From Membranipora membranacea (taxonomy: Eukaryota; Bryozoa; Gymnolaemata; Cheilostomatida; Membraniporidae), in contig OU612075.1 of NCBI GenBank assembly GCA_914767715.1, forward strand, positions 14,572,001-14,632,000: a stretch of 60,000 nt of DNA, read 5' to 3'. Within the stretch, counting starts at the first letter, position 1; every line of letters begins with the position of its first letter. The translations under genes were made by a program, and so were the position numbers. Under the pieces are notes generated by a model. That model made no database searches. It was given only the letters and a program-made list of their open reading frames with translations, and was not told where the DNA came from. This document shows, one piece after another, positions 1 through 11,100 of the stretch.

Positions 1-1423
1 TTACTAGTGTCTGTAACTAGTAAAACTGTTGTAAACTGACGGGATGTGAAACTGGTCCGGAAAAATTTGAAAAACTATTTTCTTTGCTTGTTGTCTGGTA
101 GAACGGCCATTTAATAGCATTTTAACTCCATCCGATTCGGTATATAGGACTATTTAGGCAATTTTGTCTACTTCCGACAAAATTTACATGAAATTGTCGA
201 CTAGAGAGCAGTACTTGAGAACATCAGCCTTGGAAATCTATGCATCTCGCTCTCTTTTAAGAGCTTAATCTAAACTGCCACAAAAATCTAGTTATCTGCT
301 TGAATCTCAATCAACCTCTATAATATAATATAATAAACTGAATCAATATTAATGTCCGCCTTTATCTGCAGTATCGCTACAATCTAAATCATTACTTAAT
401 TCTAAATAGCCGCTATCCAGTCTATATTACTGCTAAATTCTAAATAACCTATGAAACCTTAATATCCGATAAAATCTCAGTTACTAGTAAAACCTAAATA
501 TCTGTTTAAATCTAAAATTCAACTAAAATCTAAATATTTGCTGAATGATTGCACACTGACTGAACATATGTAACCACCCACAGCTTTTGCTATATATAAT
601 AGTAATTTTTGAGATGAGATTATTCAAATTTATTTGATGTTGTTGTTATCCTTATACCCTCTGCAAAATGATCTCAGATTTACCCAGCGTTCTATGATGT
701 CATGTAGTTTATCCTATAAAACTAAAATCTTATGATACTATACATTATTGTGCCATGAGTGGGGATTGAACTCAATGACAGTACAGTATATTAAACTGAT
801 CATCATCATCATGCAGGAAATAATTGTACGCAAAATGCATGAATGTCAGCCAATCAAATGCTTTGCAATCTGCAGTGGTTCAAATTCAAACGCCAACAAT
901 GATTGTTCCCCATAAGAACTTTGGAATGTATATTCATGTAACTGTTACATAAATTAATTACAAGTATCTGTCTGACCATAGCAGACATTGATATGTGTGA
1001 AGTCTATACATCTATATATTATGGTTTTGAGTTTGAGCCCCCAACCCCCCCCCCCCCCCCCCACTGTACGCTGCATGTAACAGTGATTGAGACTTCACTT
1101 CTCTGTGGTTATGTAATGGAGCAAAGCTTTGGACTAGAACCAACTTCTGCGCAAGTAAATTTATTAGCATAGCATCAACTCATTCAAACTACTCTAGTTT
1201 AACCAAGGAGTTAGAGACAACTCATTGGTTTAAACGATGTCATTTTGGTATACTTTTAATAGCTTCTTGTTTCGATTGCATTTCCCGTTGCCTTACCAGA
1301 GGAAGATAACAGGGCATACATACATATAAAGTGAAGAGAGATGAATGATATTGAGTCAATTGCAATTTGTTCCTTTTACTGAGTACGCTAACCTTTGAGA
1401 ATAATTTCCTCTTTTTCACTTGC
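1..1423. other. Non-coding stretch upstream of a terminal exon
   Basis: No exon is recognisable here. Positions about 240-545 are a degenerate, AT-rich run in which variants of a short unit like CTAAAATCTAAATATCTG recur, probably a decayed tandem repeat. A CAT microsatellite lies near 800 and a homopolymer C tract at 1045-1062. The stretch is most likely intron of the gene whose last exon begins at 1424. Confidence 0.4.
1045..1062. repeat. Homopolymer C tract (18 C)
   Basis: Uninterrupted run of 18 C. Similar tracts occur at 14327-14341 (G), 27322-27334 (C) and 43986-43999 (C), all in non-coding sequence. Their exact lengths are liable to sequencing error. Confidence 0.9.
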
Positions 1424-1658
1424 AGAGATTACTGAAAACCTTCATTTACTGGTTGCTCTTCAGAAATTGCTTTTAGAAGATGATTACAATGGAAGCCTTT
1501 GTTCTGTTTTCCCTAAACCGCCCACCCATGCACTGATGAAAAACGACCATGTAGTTTGGTTTCCATGTCCGCTCAAACAAGGACAGTTTTTTAAGATGAT
1601 CTTTTTCACTACCTCAGGAGCTTTTGATGCCACTGAGATAGAGCTGTTTGGATATTAG
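1424..1658 (+). CDS. Terminal exon of an unrecognised gene (partial)
   Basis: A pyrimidine-rich tract ending in TTGCAG at about 1423 is followed by an open frame of roughly 78 codons that ends with TAG at 1656-1658. The peptide begins EITENLHLL, continues through VVWFPCPLKQGQFFKM and ends GAFDATEIELFGY. The end faintly resembles the last strand of a discoidin-like beta sandwich, but this is only an impression. I do not recognise the family. The earlier exons are not visible in 1-1423 and probably lie to the left of the window. The strong splice acceptor, the balanced composition against an AT-rich background and the intact frame support a real last exon. Confidence 0.5.
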
Positions 1659-2740
1659 ATGTTGTGTCTATCATTTTTTTCATAATTAGTATTGCTTAAT
1701 TGTGTATGAATAACATGTCAAGTCTCTTCGTTAATGATAGCTTTCTTGTTATACTATCATTGGCTGTAATACCTATGACAATATGATTTGGTCAACTTTT
1801 ACCAGCACCCAAGATATTCCATCGGTTTAGAGCTTTGTTGAGACAAGAAATGCATTCCAGCGACTAATATACATAAATTGCCACATGCCACATGCCACGG
1901 TCTACTGATCCATAAGAATATATAGACAGCTAGATGATAGTTTATCTGGTAATTTTGTTATTGCCAAATAACAATGTTTGTTTCAAATGGCTTATTACTG
2001 TTGGAGGATGTGAAGCGGCTTATTAAAATATGGCACCTGACAGATGATTTTTCTTTCGCAGTTTTCTCCATTACATAAGTTAAATATACATCTGGCACTA
2101 GGTTGTTTTCGTTGGCAGCTCAGTGAGGAGTGAGGAGTTCTGTGTTTAATATCTGGAACCAGGGAGAATTCTTCCCGCTAGAAGTCTTGTAAGAATAATA
2201 AAGTGTTTTAAAATATGAACCCCAAACTCAAAGAAAATTTGGAGCAGAACTATCAATTCAAGGGCAATGGTTCTAGTTACATAAGCATTTACCTTGATTG
2301 ATGATTAGGACAGGTGACACTGGCATTGGCATGATTCAGGGGCGTATATTCTAAAAAAATTCACTCACTGACTTTTATGAGATGAGCATAATGATCGGGC
2401 GCAGCCCGATCCACACGCCGTAGGAAATTTTTGCATATCGGTAGCAAAATAGTGCAAGCAGAGAGGTATTTCAATAGCTCACTGAGCTGTTGGGTACTTT
2501 CAGAAAACAACTCAATAGCAGTAGAAGATTATGGTAAACAAACAAGACAAGACGATTATATATATAGCCCAAACCCTGCTTAGTGTTCGTATGTATTGAA
2601 TGGAAAGCAGAGTGGTACCGATCAGGGAAACTAATTATTCTGCGCTTAAAGCAGTCTCTTCTTGATAGAAAAATGTGAGGGTCCATGAACAAACTATGCT
2701 ATGTGTTTATACATGTAATATAATATGAACAAACAAAAAT

Positions 2741-2860
2741 AGCTTTGACTTGAGATTCTACAAGAGTGACGAGCTTTGATTTGAGTTTCTACAAGAGTGA
2801 CAAGCTTTGATTTGAGATTCTAGAAGAGTGACAAGCTTTGATTTGAGATTCTACAAAGTG
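2741..2860. repeat. Tandem repeat, 31-bp unit, four copies
   Basis: Four head-to-tail copies of a 31-bp unit start at 2741, 2772, 2803 and 2834. Each begins AGCTTTGATTTGAGATTC and continues TACAAGAGTGAC, with only a few substitutions between copies; the last is truncated. There are no spacers, so this is a minisatellite and not a CRISPR array. Confidence 0.9.
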
Positions 2861-3156
2861 TGTTCAGGAATATGTATAGCAAAAATGTTCTAGCTAGCTA
2901 GTCAGTCCACTAGTCCAGTCAGCTCAGGCAGCGTGTCCCTGATTTATGTTCCTTTCACTGCAATTTGTTTTGATTAGCTACTAGGCAACAGTGTCACATG
3001 TTCAATACACCGGGCTTTTGATTGGCTTGTCCAGCTCAAGGTCAAAAGTCAAACTCTGTATGTACCGTAATTCCTCACTTATAAGACACCCCACTTGGGA
3101 AAAGTAAAAATGCTCCAGTTATAAAGAACCAATTTGAAAAAAAATCTGACCTCATT

Positions 3157-3232
3157 GGGATCCAACCCGCAACATTCTTAATAGAGTGATTAATAGGCAG
3201 ACGCTCTACACACTGAGCTATTCAGCCTGGCT
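3157..3232 (-). repeat. tRNA-derived SINE head
   Basis: On the minus strand, TAGCTCAGTGTGTAGAGCG (an A-box-like block) is followed about 45 bases later by GGGTTGGATCCC (a B-box-like block). This is the internal RNA polymerase III promoter layout of a tRNA-derived SINE. The anticodon arm does not fold well, so it is not a working tRNA gene. The SINE body probably continues toward 3060. Confidence 0.55.
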
Positions 3233-3865
3233 TTAAAAGCTGTGCTTTGATACGCGAGTTATAGGTGAGTCCCCAGTCCCCATGACTTTCACACAGTTAT
3301 CACGGATTTTCATTCACGGATATCCGTGGTCCGTGATTGCCAATATACGCCACTGGCATGATTGCATATTTGCAACAAGAAATCAGATTTTCACTACTCA
3401 ATAAAGCAATCCTAGAAAAGGAAATATATATATGAGCATAATATCCTGACTCTGGCGTCACTTTCGTAGTGTCCTATTGAACTTTGATCATTGGCAGGCT
3501 ACAGTGAACCTGCATCGATATGAATAAGCATTCTCTTTTCTAAGTATGATCTGATCCTGGGTACAGAAATACAATCATTCAATCAATATTCATCTCATCA
3601 AACCTGGAAATGAAAGCCTTGGGCCGCTGCTTTAAAACACTATGTAATTTGTTTTTGTATTATGTTTCTGCAATAAGTAAATGATAAATGATAAAATCAT
3701 TTAAAAAATGATGAATTTGGTTTAGATCACATTACGCTGCGTGGTCCCAAAATTCCAGGCCATATATCATGTGTGGGTAAAAAATGTGTAATAGAGGTTT
3801 TTCACTGTATTCATTAACATATTAAAACTGCCTTACACTTCTCATTAAAAGCAAAATATAGTTAA

Positions 3866-4242
3866 AGGGCAACCAAGGTTTCGCAGCTATGCATTGATGG
3901 GTAACAAATAATGTGATGGTCAGCATCAGCTTTGTGCATTACGCGATGCAAAACTCAAAGTAGTTGCTGACTCTAAGCTGGGTAACACTTCAGTTTAGGG
4001 GAGGTTCCAAGACTTTGCTGTAATAATTATAGAGCACAGGCTAAATAATAACAGGAACAGGAAACTGCTATGTGGTATTCTCTTTGAGCTGAGTTTGAGT
4101 ACCTGATGGAAGAAATGTTTCACAAGAATTCTGGCTGAATAATCATCCGAATTATATTTTGTCTTTTTCCCCATGCAGAAGTTGCAATCGGCTACTAATC
4201 AATGGCCATCAATGAGAAGTTGTTTGAAACCTTGGTTGCACT
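3866..4242 (+). mobile_element. TTAA-flanked inverted-repeat element, copy 1
   Basis: The element begins AGGGCAACCAAGGTTT and ends AAACCTTGGTTGCACT, a near-perfect terminal inverted repeat. It lies between TTAA at 3862-3865 and TTAA at 4243-4246, the duplication typical of piggyBac-type transposons. A second copy in opposite orientation lies at 37891-38064 and matches closely at both ends. Copy 1 carries about 204 bp extra in the middle (3945-4148). No transposase is encoded, so it is a non-autonomous, MITE-like element. Assignment to piggyBac rests on the TTAA alone. Confidence 0.75.
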
Positions 4243-5117
4243 TTAAGCTTTATGAAAATCTGAGCTATATGGCACTTGAAAGTAATATTAGAATCAATAT
4301 CTATCCCTAAAAAATTAGTTGAAGGAAAAGTCGAGATTTCTTGTTACCCATTTCTAGATCGTAAAGATCCTCGTTCTGTAAAGTCGTACAATGTTACAGA
4401 GATTTTTTTTTCAAAGTTGGAGGGTCTGAGCAGAAAATATTAGTGTCATCTGCAAATAATAATCCAGCTGTGGTGCGGATCTTATCAGATCATTTATAAA
4501 TATCTAAAACAGAATGGGGCCAAATACTTATAACAATATTGGTCGATTCACTGCAGCTGCAGAATTGGACTTCAAGTTGTTAGCCACAGCTCAAGGTTTT
4601 ATCACACCAGAACAGCCTATTTTAAAATAAAATTCAGACACAAACAATGATGTGAATTTGGCAGATTCCTTCAGAATTCAACTTTGATATTGTTTAACCC
4701 AACAAAATCTCTCTTAATAGTTATTGCTTTTGCAGTTGATCAAATGAGGTGAAACAGCATCATTGAAAATTTTATACAGATCAACATGGCTTACCGGCTC
4801 GATCACAAGCACACTCTAGTCCCAGTGCCTGACCCCCCATCCGTAGAGCAGATGAGTGATTAGATGGGAGTTTCAACATATCCAACATAAGCCGCCCCAC
4901 CTCTCACAGAAAGAAACAAAACAAACATTATGGGAAGCAAAAGCGCAGTGTATTTTAAGATGTGTCAATATTTCTGTTGCATATTCAGTCCGATGAGAAA
5001 TGTAATAACATTCAAACCATTGTACGTACAAAACATAGCATATTGCACATGAAAGCGTCTCTGAGATCTAAAAAGCGACTGGCGGATAAAAAGGCGATAT
5101 CTGATATCTGAACTCCC

Positions 5118-8100
5118 TTACTTATGTTTCATCTTAACGATCATACGCTCATTAAGCACAGTGATATATAGTCTGATGTAGGAGTATGTTATTCCGATTG
5201 ATGTGTAGGCGGATATAATAAGTAAAGGTAGAAACGGCAGCCTGTCACTCAATCCTAGTAAGCTGTGTCCGGCAGCGTAATATAGAACTACTATTGGCAT
5301 TGCGTGGAGGTAAAGACGCTCATACCATCTTATGGAGAGGCCTTTCTCGCTGAAAATAAAAAAAAAAGATTAATTGAACGAGACGGAAGCCTAACAAGAT
5401 AAGGGAGATGTTCAGCAAATCATCAGAGCACCAAATGACTTAGAATTCTGATCAGATGAAATCAACACTCATTCTCTTTTTATATAATAGGACTAGAAGT
5501 TACATACTATAGGTCATAGGTCAAAGGACAACATCCTGTATGTACAGGCAGGTATTCATTTCTTTCTAGCATTTTAAGATGAATGGCTGTCAACTACATA
5601 AAACAGACCCCTTGCAAAATTCCAGATTTTCAATATACCGAATGATATCTAACATGAATATTCTGCAAACTTTCGACTGTGCTAAATATGCAATAGCCAC
5701 ATTATTTTCTCATTATTTTCTCCGGCATTTTAAGAGCAAATAGGAGCTTTCAGTGCGAGACTACCAGCTGGTTGTGGGCTTTTTATGTACCACTCCACAA
5801 AATATACCTGCAAATGCAATAATAGGCACTGAGAATATATTACTATATATATTGATAATGAGACTGACCTATTAGAGAGAGTCTGACTGATTGCCCTCAA
5901 GCTGTAAAGTGTATACGCTGTCATACCAAAGTAAAGTATCGGCTGCTCTGGAATCACAATAAAAATAATTGGTTATAATAAATTGTTGGGTAAAATTGCA
6001 AGGTATGCCTCGGCCCATATACTGAAGATTAGAGGTGCTCTAACCAACTGAGCTACCTCTTCAATAATAAAATCAATAGTTCAAAGGATTCCAAAGAAGG
6101 ACTGATAAATCGAAAATTGCATTTTAAGGAAGCCCTCCTCTTTACCATATCATCATATTTACAATCGAAAATCTTATATAACGTCGCCTGAGGATGTACA
6201 AGCCAGTGCATGACTCAGCCAGTTGCAAGCCTGGATAGAGACAGAATGTTCGGCGACAGGAAGAGCATCCGGACGGGAAAACTATGCCACAAACTATTAT
6301 GCTAGACAACCAGATAGAACCAGACTATGCTAGGGCATCCCCCATATTGAGCGATGCGCTGAGTTTGGAAACCTTGCCGACCCTGTGGAAAGTAGGCGAG
6401 CGAGGTTAACGAAGATCAAGCTAGCGACCCTAAACATCGGTACGCTCACAGCTAAGAGTATAGAGATAGCTGATATGAGACGTAACATAGACATCTTTTG
6501 ACTACAGGAGACTTGACGGACAGGTGGAAAATCCGCAGGAAGGGCCAGAATCACTGGAGATGGCATCAAGCAGTACTACAGTCACGGTACAATCTGTCTA
6601 AAACAGCAATAACAAGATAAAGTGATTGATGTCACCGGGAAATCAGATAGGATTATCACAATGAAATTGGTGACCACAAGGCAGACCTATAACATTGTAT
6701 CTGCCTATGCCCCACAGCAAGGCTGTGACAAGGAGGAGAAAGACCGATTATGAACACAGATTAGTGCAGTAGCTGATGGCATACCTGCTTCAGAGGGGCT
6801 TATCTTGGCTAGAGACCTGAACGGGCATACTGAAAGAACAAGAGGAGGATTTGACAGGTGGCACGGCAGAAGATCTTGTGGAAACATCAACACAGATGGA
6901 GAAAGGATTCTGGATTATGTCAGGGAGTGTGATTTGGCTTTGGACAAAACTTTATTTACTAAGAGTGATGCCCAGACACACACCTTCCCGAGCGGGCAGA
7001 ACCATACGGTAATAGACTACATAACCGTGAGGAGGGAATGACTAAGTTAAAAGTTAAGGATCGCAGAGTCATCCCAGGAGAAAGTGTAGCAGCTCAACAC
7101 TGGTTACTGGTGATGGACTTCATTACTGAAAATAAATAGCGGAAAGGAAGAAAGCGTGAGAAGCAAGTCAGCTAGTTAAAACTACGGAAAGAAGGAGAAA
7201 AACTAGTATAGAGACTGTCAGAAAAATTTGAAGAAATTGAAGAGGGTGAGAGGTTTCGCTAAAGAGGTGCTTGGAGAGTATATCCCAGGAAAGTACCTTG
7301 ATAAAGAATCCTGGTAGTGGAACAAAGCAGTAAAAAAAGCAGTTGAGGAGAAGAAACAGGCGTGAAAAGAGTGGAAGTTATCTGGAGCTGAAGAAGATAG
7401 AGAAAACTACAGGAATTGTATCAAGACTTATAAGGCGAATTGTGGGGTGGCGTGTGATGCTGCGAATGAGAACCTTTACAAGGAGTTGGCTGTAGACAGG
7501 CTGTCTTTTGTGAAAGATTGGAATGGAAATATCATGAGTGGCGACAACGAAGTAAAGGAGAGATGGAGGAACTATTTTATTACCCTCTTGAATATTGAAA
7601 ACATCAGAGAGGAGCTTGTAACTGTATCACCAACCGAAGGTCCTGTTCAGGACCTTGAAACCACAAAAGTTGAGTACCAGCTAGAGAGAATGAAGAGCAA
7701 CAAGTCTACAGGACCTGAGGAACTTCCAATCGACCTAATTAAACTGCTTAGAGAGAGGGGAATTTGGATGACATTACATCTGAGAGAGATAATGAGAGAC
7801 GGCATACCCAAGGAATGGGGAAGAAGTGTTATAACACCAATAGTCAAACAGAAAGGAGACCCTTTGATGTGTCGCAATTATCGGGGTATCAAACTCCCAT
7901 AAACATATAAATAGTCTAGACTGGAAACTACTGGCGTAGAGCGTCCTCTCTAATTCAGTGACGCGACGTTACTGCGCTATTCACTTTTTCTCTGTAGTGC
8001 ATAGGTCAGAATAGGAGTTATCTCCACATAAATATAATGTGTGAATATAAGACCTTATTTCTAATTATGACCACTACAACTGGGTATAACCAGCAAATTT

Positions 8101-11100
8101 TATAGAACATAAAGTAATTAAGTGTAAAATGTGATCAGTATATCGTGCAATGAAATATTGTCCGTGCAATAACAACTTACAATATAGCTGTTTCTGGCCT
8201 GAAGAATTTGTATGAAAAATGATGCATCGACTATTGTAAATTTAAGGTTTTGCTCAGCATTTTCACTGAATTAACTGCATATAATCTTTCCAACTGTCAG
8301 ACATGTAACCGTAAGACGGATAATACAGATGGTCCTTGTGTATGGTTTAATTTCAAATGTATTTTGTCAACTAAAGGCTTAAAATCTGAGCTCAGAACAC
8401 TGAGTCTTTGCTCTTCATATCGATTCAGTGATTTTGCATGGTAATATTGTTGAAGATTAGCTACTTCTGGATCAATCTACTGAGCTTTAAACTAGCATAA
8501 GCTAGAAATTTTGGTCTTAGATTGATATGGTATTCATACACATCCCTCCCTGATACACATGTATCAATCTGTGTAAAAATCAACAAATTATAGCAGTGAA
8601 ATCTTTCAATAACGTTGAGGGTTTATAATCTCAGATATGACCTGGATGTCTAGTGTTTCCCCAACATTTGGTGGGTATTGAGACTTTATTTTTGAAGAAA
8701 ATTAACTGGCAGAACAACAGGTCTCTTCATCGCAGAGGAAATAAGATTTGATAAAATACCACAATTTAACTCACATTGTGGGAATAATCCGCTGGCTTGT
8801 GACAGGACATGAATAAAATATTTTATAGGGATAAGAAATTTAACTATTATCATGGATGATTTAAATGCAGCCCAGACTGGCCCAATCAATCCGAAGAAAA
8901 ACTTTTGTTAAGTTAAAGACCTTCAAAAATTAAGCAAGATTCTTATCGATTCAAAAAGTGACCCAGACTGGCCCAATCAATCACATAAATATTGAGTTTA
9001 ATGTGCATGCTGTAGAGAAAATAAAAGTGGCTCAGACTGGCCAAATCAATCGATAATTTAGTGGCTGTATATTTACCGAGACTTATCTTATCAGACATGG
9101 CTGAATATAGGGAGGCGGGTCATTTTGGACCGAATAAGAGTGTTTGCATCCGTTTTCAAAACGGCCTCATGATGAGCGCGGATCCTTACATAACGATCGA
9201 TTATTTCCCTCACAACGCTGCTTGCATGCTCAGCACAACTGAGTAATGAGAGATGGGCTGACTCTATAATCTTTGATAGACTGTTTTTGCATGCTACTGC
9301 ATAAAAATGTATGGAGTTTTGAAAAGCGCAGTGGTGTCGGTCATGAGGAATGCACTAATGCACAGCATGAACACTTTTATTAAAATTTAAATTTCGCATA
9401 TTAAGTATTCACAAAAATATCAAAAATATTACTTCCCTAATCAAATTATAAAGTGTTTGCAAAGTTACCAATGATATTGTACATTGTGGATTTACAAAAT
9501 CGATATTCATTAATGAATCACTAGTAAGTTTGCCTATTCTTGGGCAGGTTGCTAAATTTAAATCAGTGAATATTTTCATGCTATAGGGTATTGTAGATAT
9601 GGGTATAGGGTACGAATTGCAAATTCTGGGTACCAGCAGCTGGACTCTAATGGCTCTCTGTGGATTCTGTTTAATACATTAGGAAGTAGCAGACAGAAGA
9701 AAAATCTTCCGCCTTTCCTACCTTAGAAAATTTGAATCCGACGAAGCCGTACTCATGTTGCAGACTTAGGTCCCTGGACAACTTTGTAGATCTTGGCTCA
9801 ATATCGACTATACATAGGTACAAACTGAATGATACACAGCTTTTTAAATATCCCTCCACCACCACCGTCCTCCGAGGGAACAAACTAGTGTTATAGATAT
9901 CACCGGTAAAGATCAAATGATCTGATGTGCCGTACACTACTAACCAGCGGTCAAGGTGACTTGCTTGTGTTGTGTCTACAGTTTATATTTACTTGTGATG
10001 GCTGCTGAGATGTTTTTGTTTTAGTTCACCGCACTAAAATTTTTTTAGTAGCCAAGAGCAAGAACCATAAAGAACAAAGACAAAGTGTTCTGAGTTTTTA
10101 AGCATTTAGTTGACAAAAATACATTTGAAATCGGACCTTACTCAAGGACCACTAGTGTTTCCCATCTTTCGTTAACACGCCTGACAGCTGGAAAGATCAG
10201 ATGCGGCTTATTAGGTAAAACTCTGAGAAAAACTTGAATTTTGAAAAGTTGACGCACCATTTTTCATACAAATGTTAAAACCAGAAACATGCTATAGCAT
10301 ATGTTGTTATGGCACACACAATATTTGATGGCACGGTATACTGATCACATTTTATACTTCATTAGTACATGTTCTGTAAAATTTATATGTTTATGCAAAC
10401 TCCTCAACCACCGCTCAAACTTTTGGAACTGTTTTCAGAAAGGGAGGTTCACCACTGAGCCAATGTTCTGTCTCCGTATGCTACAAGACAGATTCAGAGA
10501 GTTTAATCGAGACCTGCATATGGTGTTTGTAGACCTTGAAAAGGCTTATGACACCATCCCAAGGGAATTGATCTAGTACTGCCTCAGGATGAGAGGTGTG
10601 CCTGAAGGATACATCAAGAACATCAAAGTCAACACAAACACTGGGAGTACAGAAGCCATCGAAATAAAGGTGCTATTCATCATCATTATCGATGACGTGA
10701 TTACTGAGAGCATTGGTGAAGATACACCGCTATTTGCCGATGACTTGGTATTCTGTTATAGCAGCCGTGAAATTCTGGAAAGAAGATTGGAAGTATGGAG
10801 GGAGAGAACAAAGAGTGTGGGACTAAAGCTAAGCAGGTCAAAGACAGAGTATTTACCACCAGTAGGTGAGGATGGCAACATTTTGATGAGAAAGTATAAC
10901 TCAGAAAAGATGGAAATCCTGCCTAGACGCACACAGTTTAAGTACCTGGGCACCACCATCCACCAGGAAGGAGGGTGCTGTAAGGAGATTGAGCTGCGTA
11001 TTTCAAAGGCATGGAACAAATGGCGGGAGATGAGTTGAGTACTCAGCAACAAGAAGATGCCTGCTCATCTGAAATTCCTCATCTACAAGACTGCTATACG

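Larger units (their letters stand above)
1659..5117. other. Repeat-rich intergenic region
   Basis: No gene is supported. It separates the terminal exon at 1658 from the 3' end of ALG8 at 5118. It contains a 31-bp tandem repeat (2741-2860), a tRNA-like SINE on the minus strand (around 3157-3232) and an inverted-repeat element flanked by TTAA (3866-4242). The open frame at 2471-2692 on the minus strand shows no family resemblance and is probably chance. Confidence 0.6.

Noticed and set aside
2741-2860. CRISPR-like repeats
   Set aside because: The units are contiguous with no spacers and the genome is eukaryotic, so this is a minisatellite.
7647-7877. Minus-strand open frame
   Set aside because: It is the antisense shadow of the LINE frame.
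10301-10576. Independent gene from the open frame starting at 10301
   Set aside because: Its first half lies in the DNA element and its second half is LINE reverse transcriptase; the join is an artefact of the insertion boundary.
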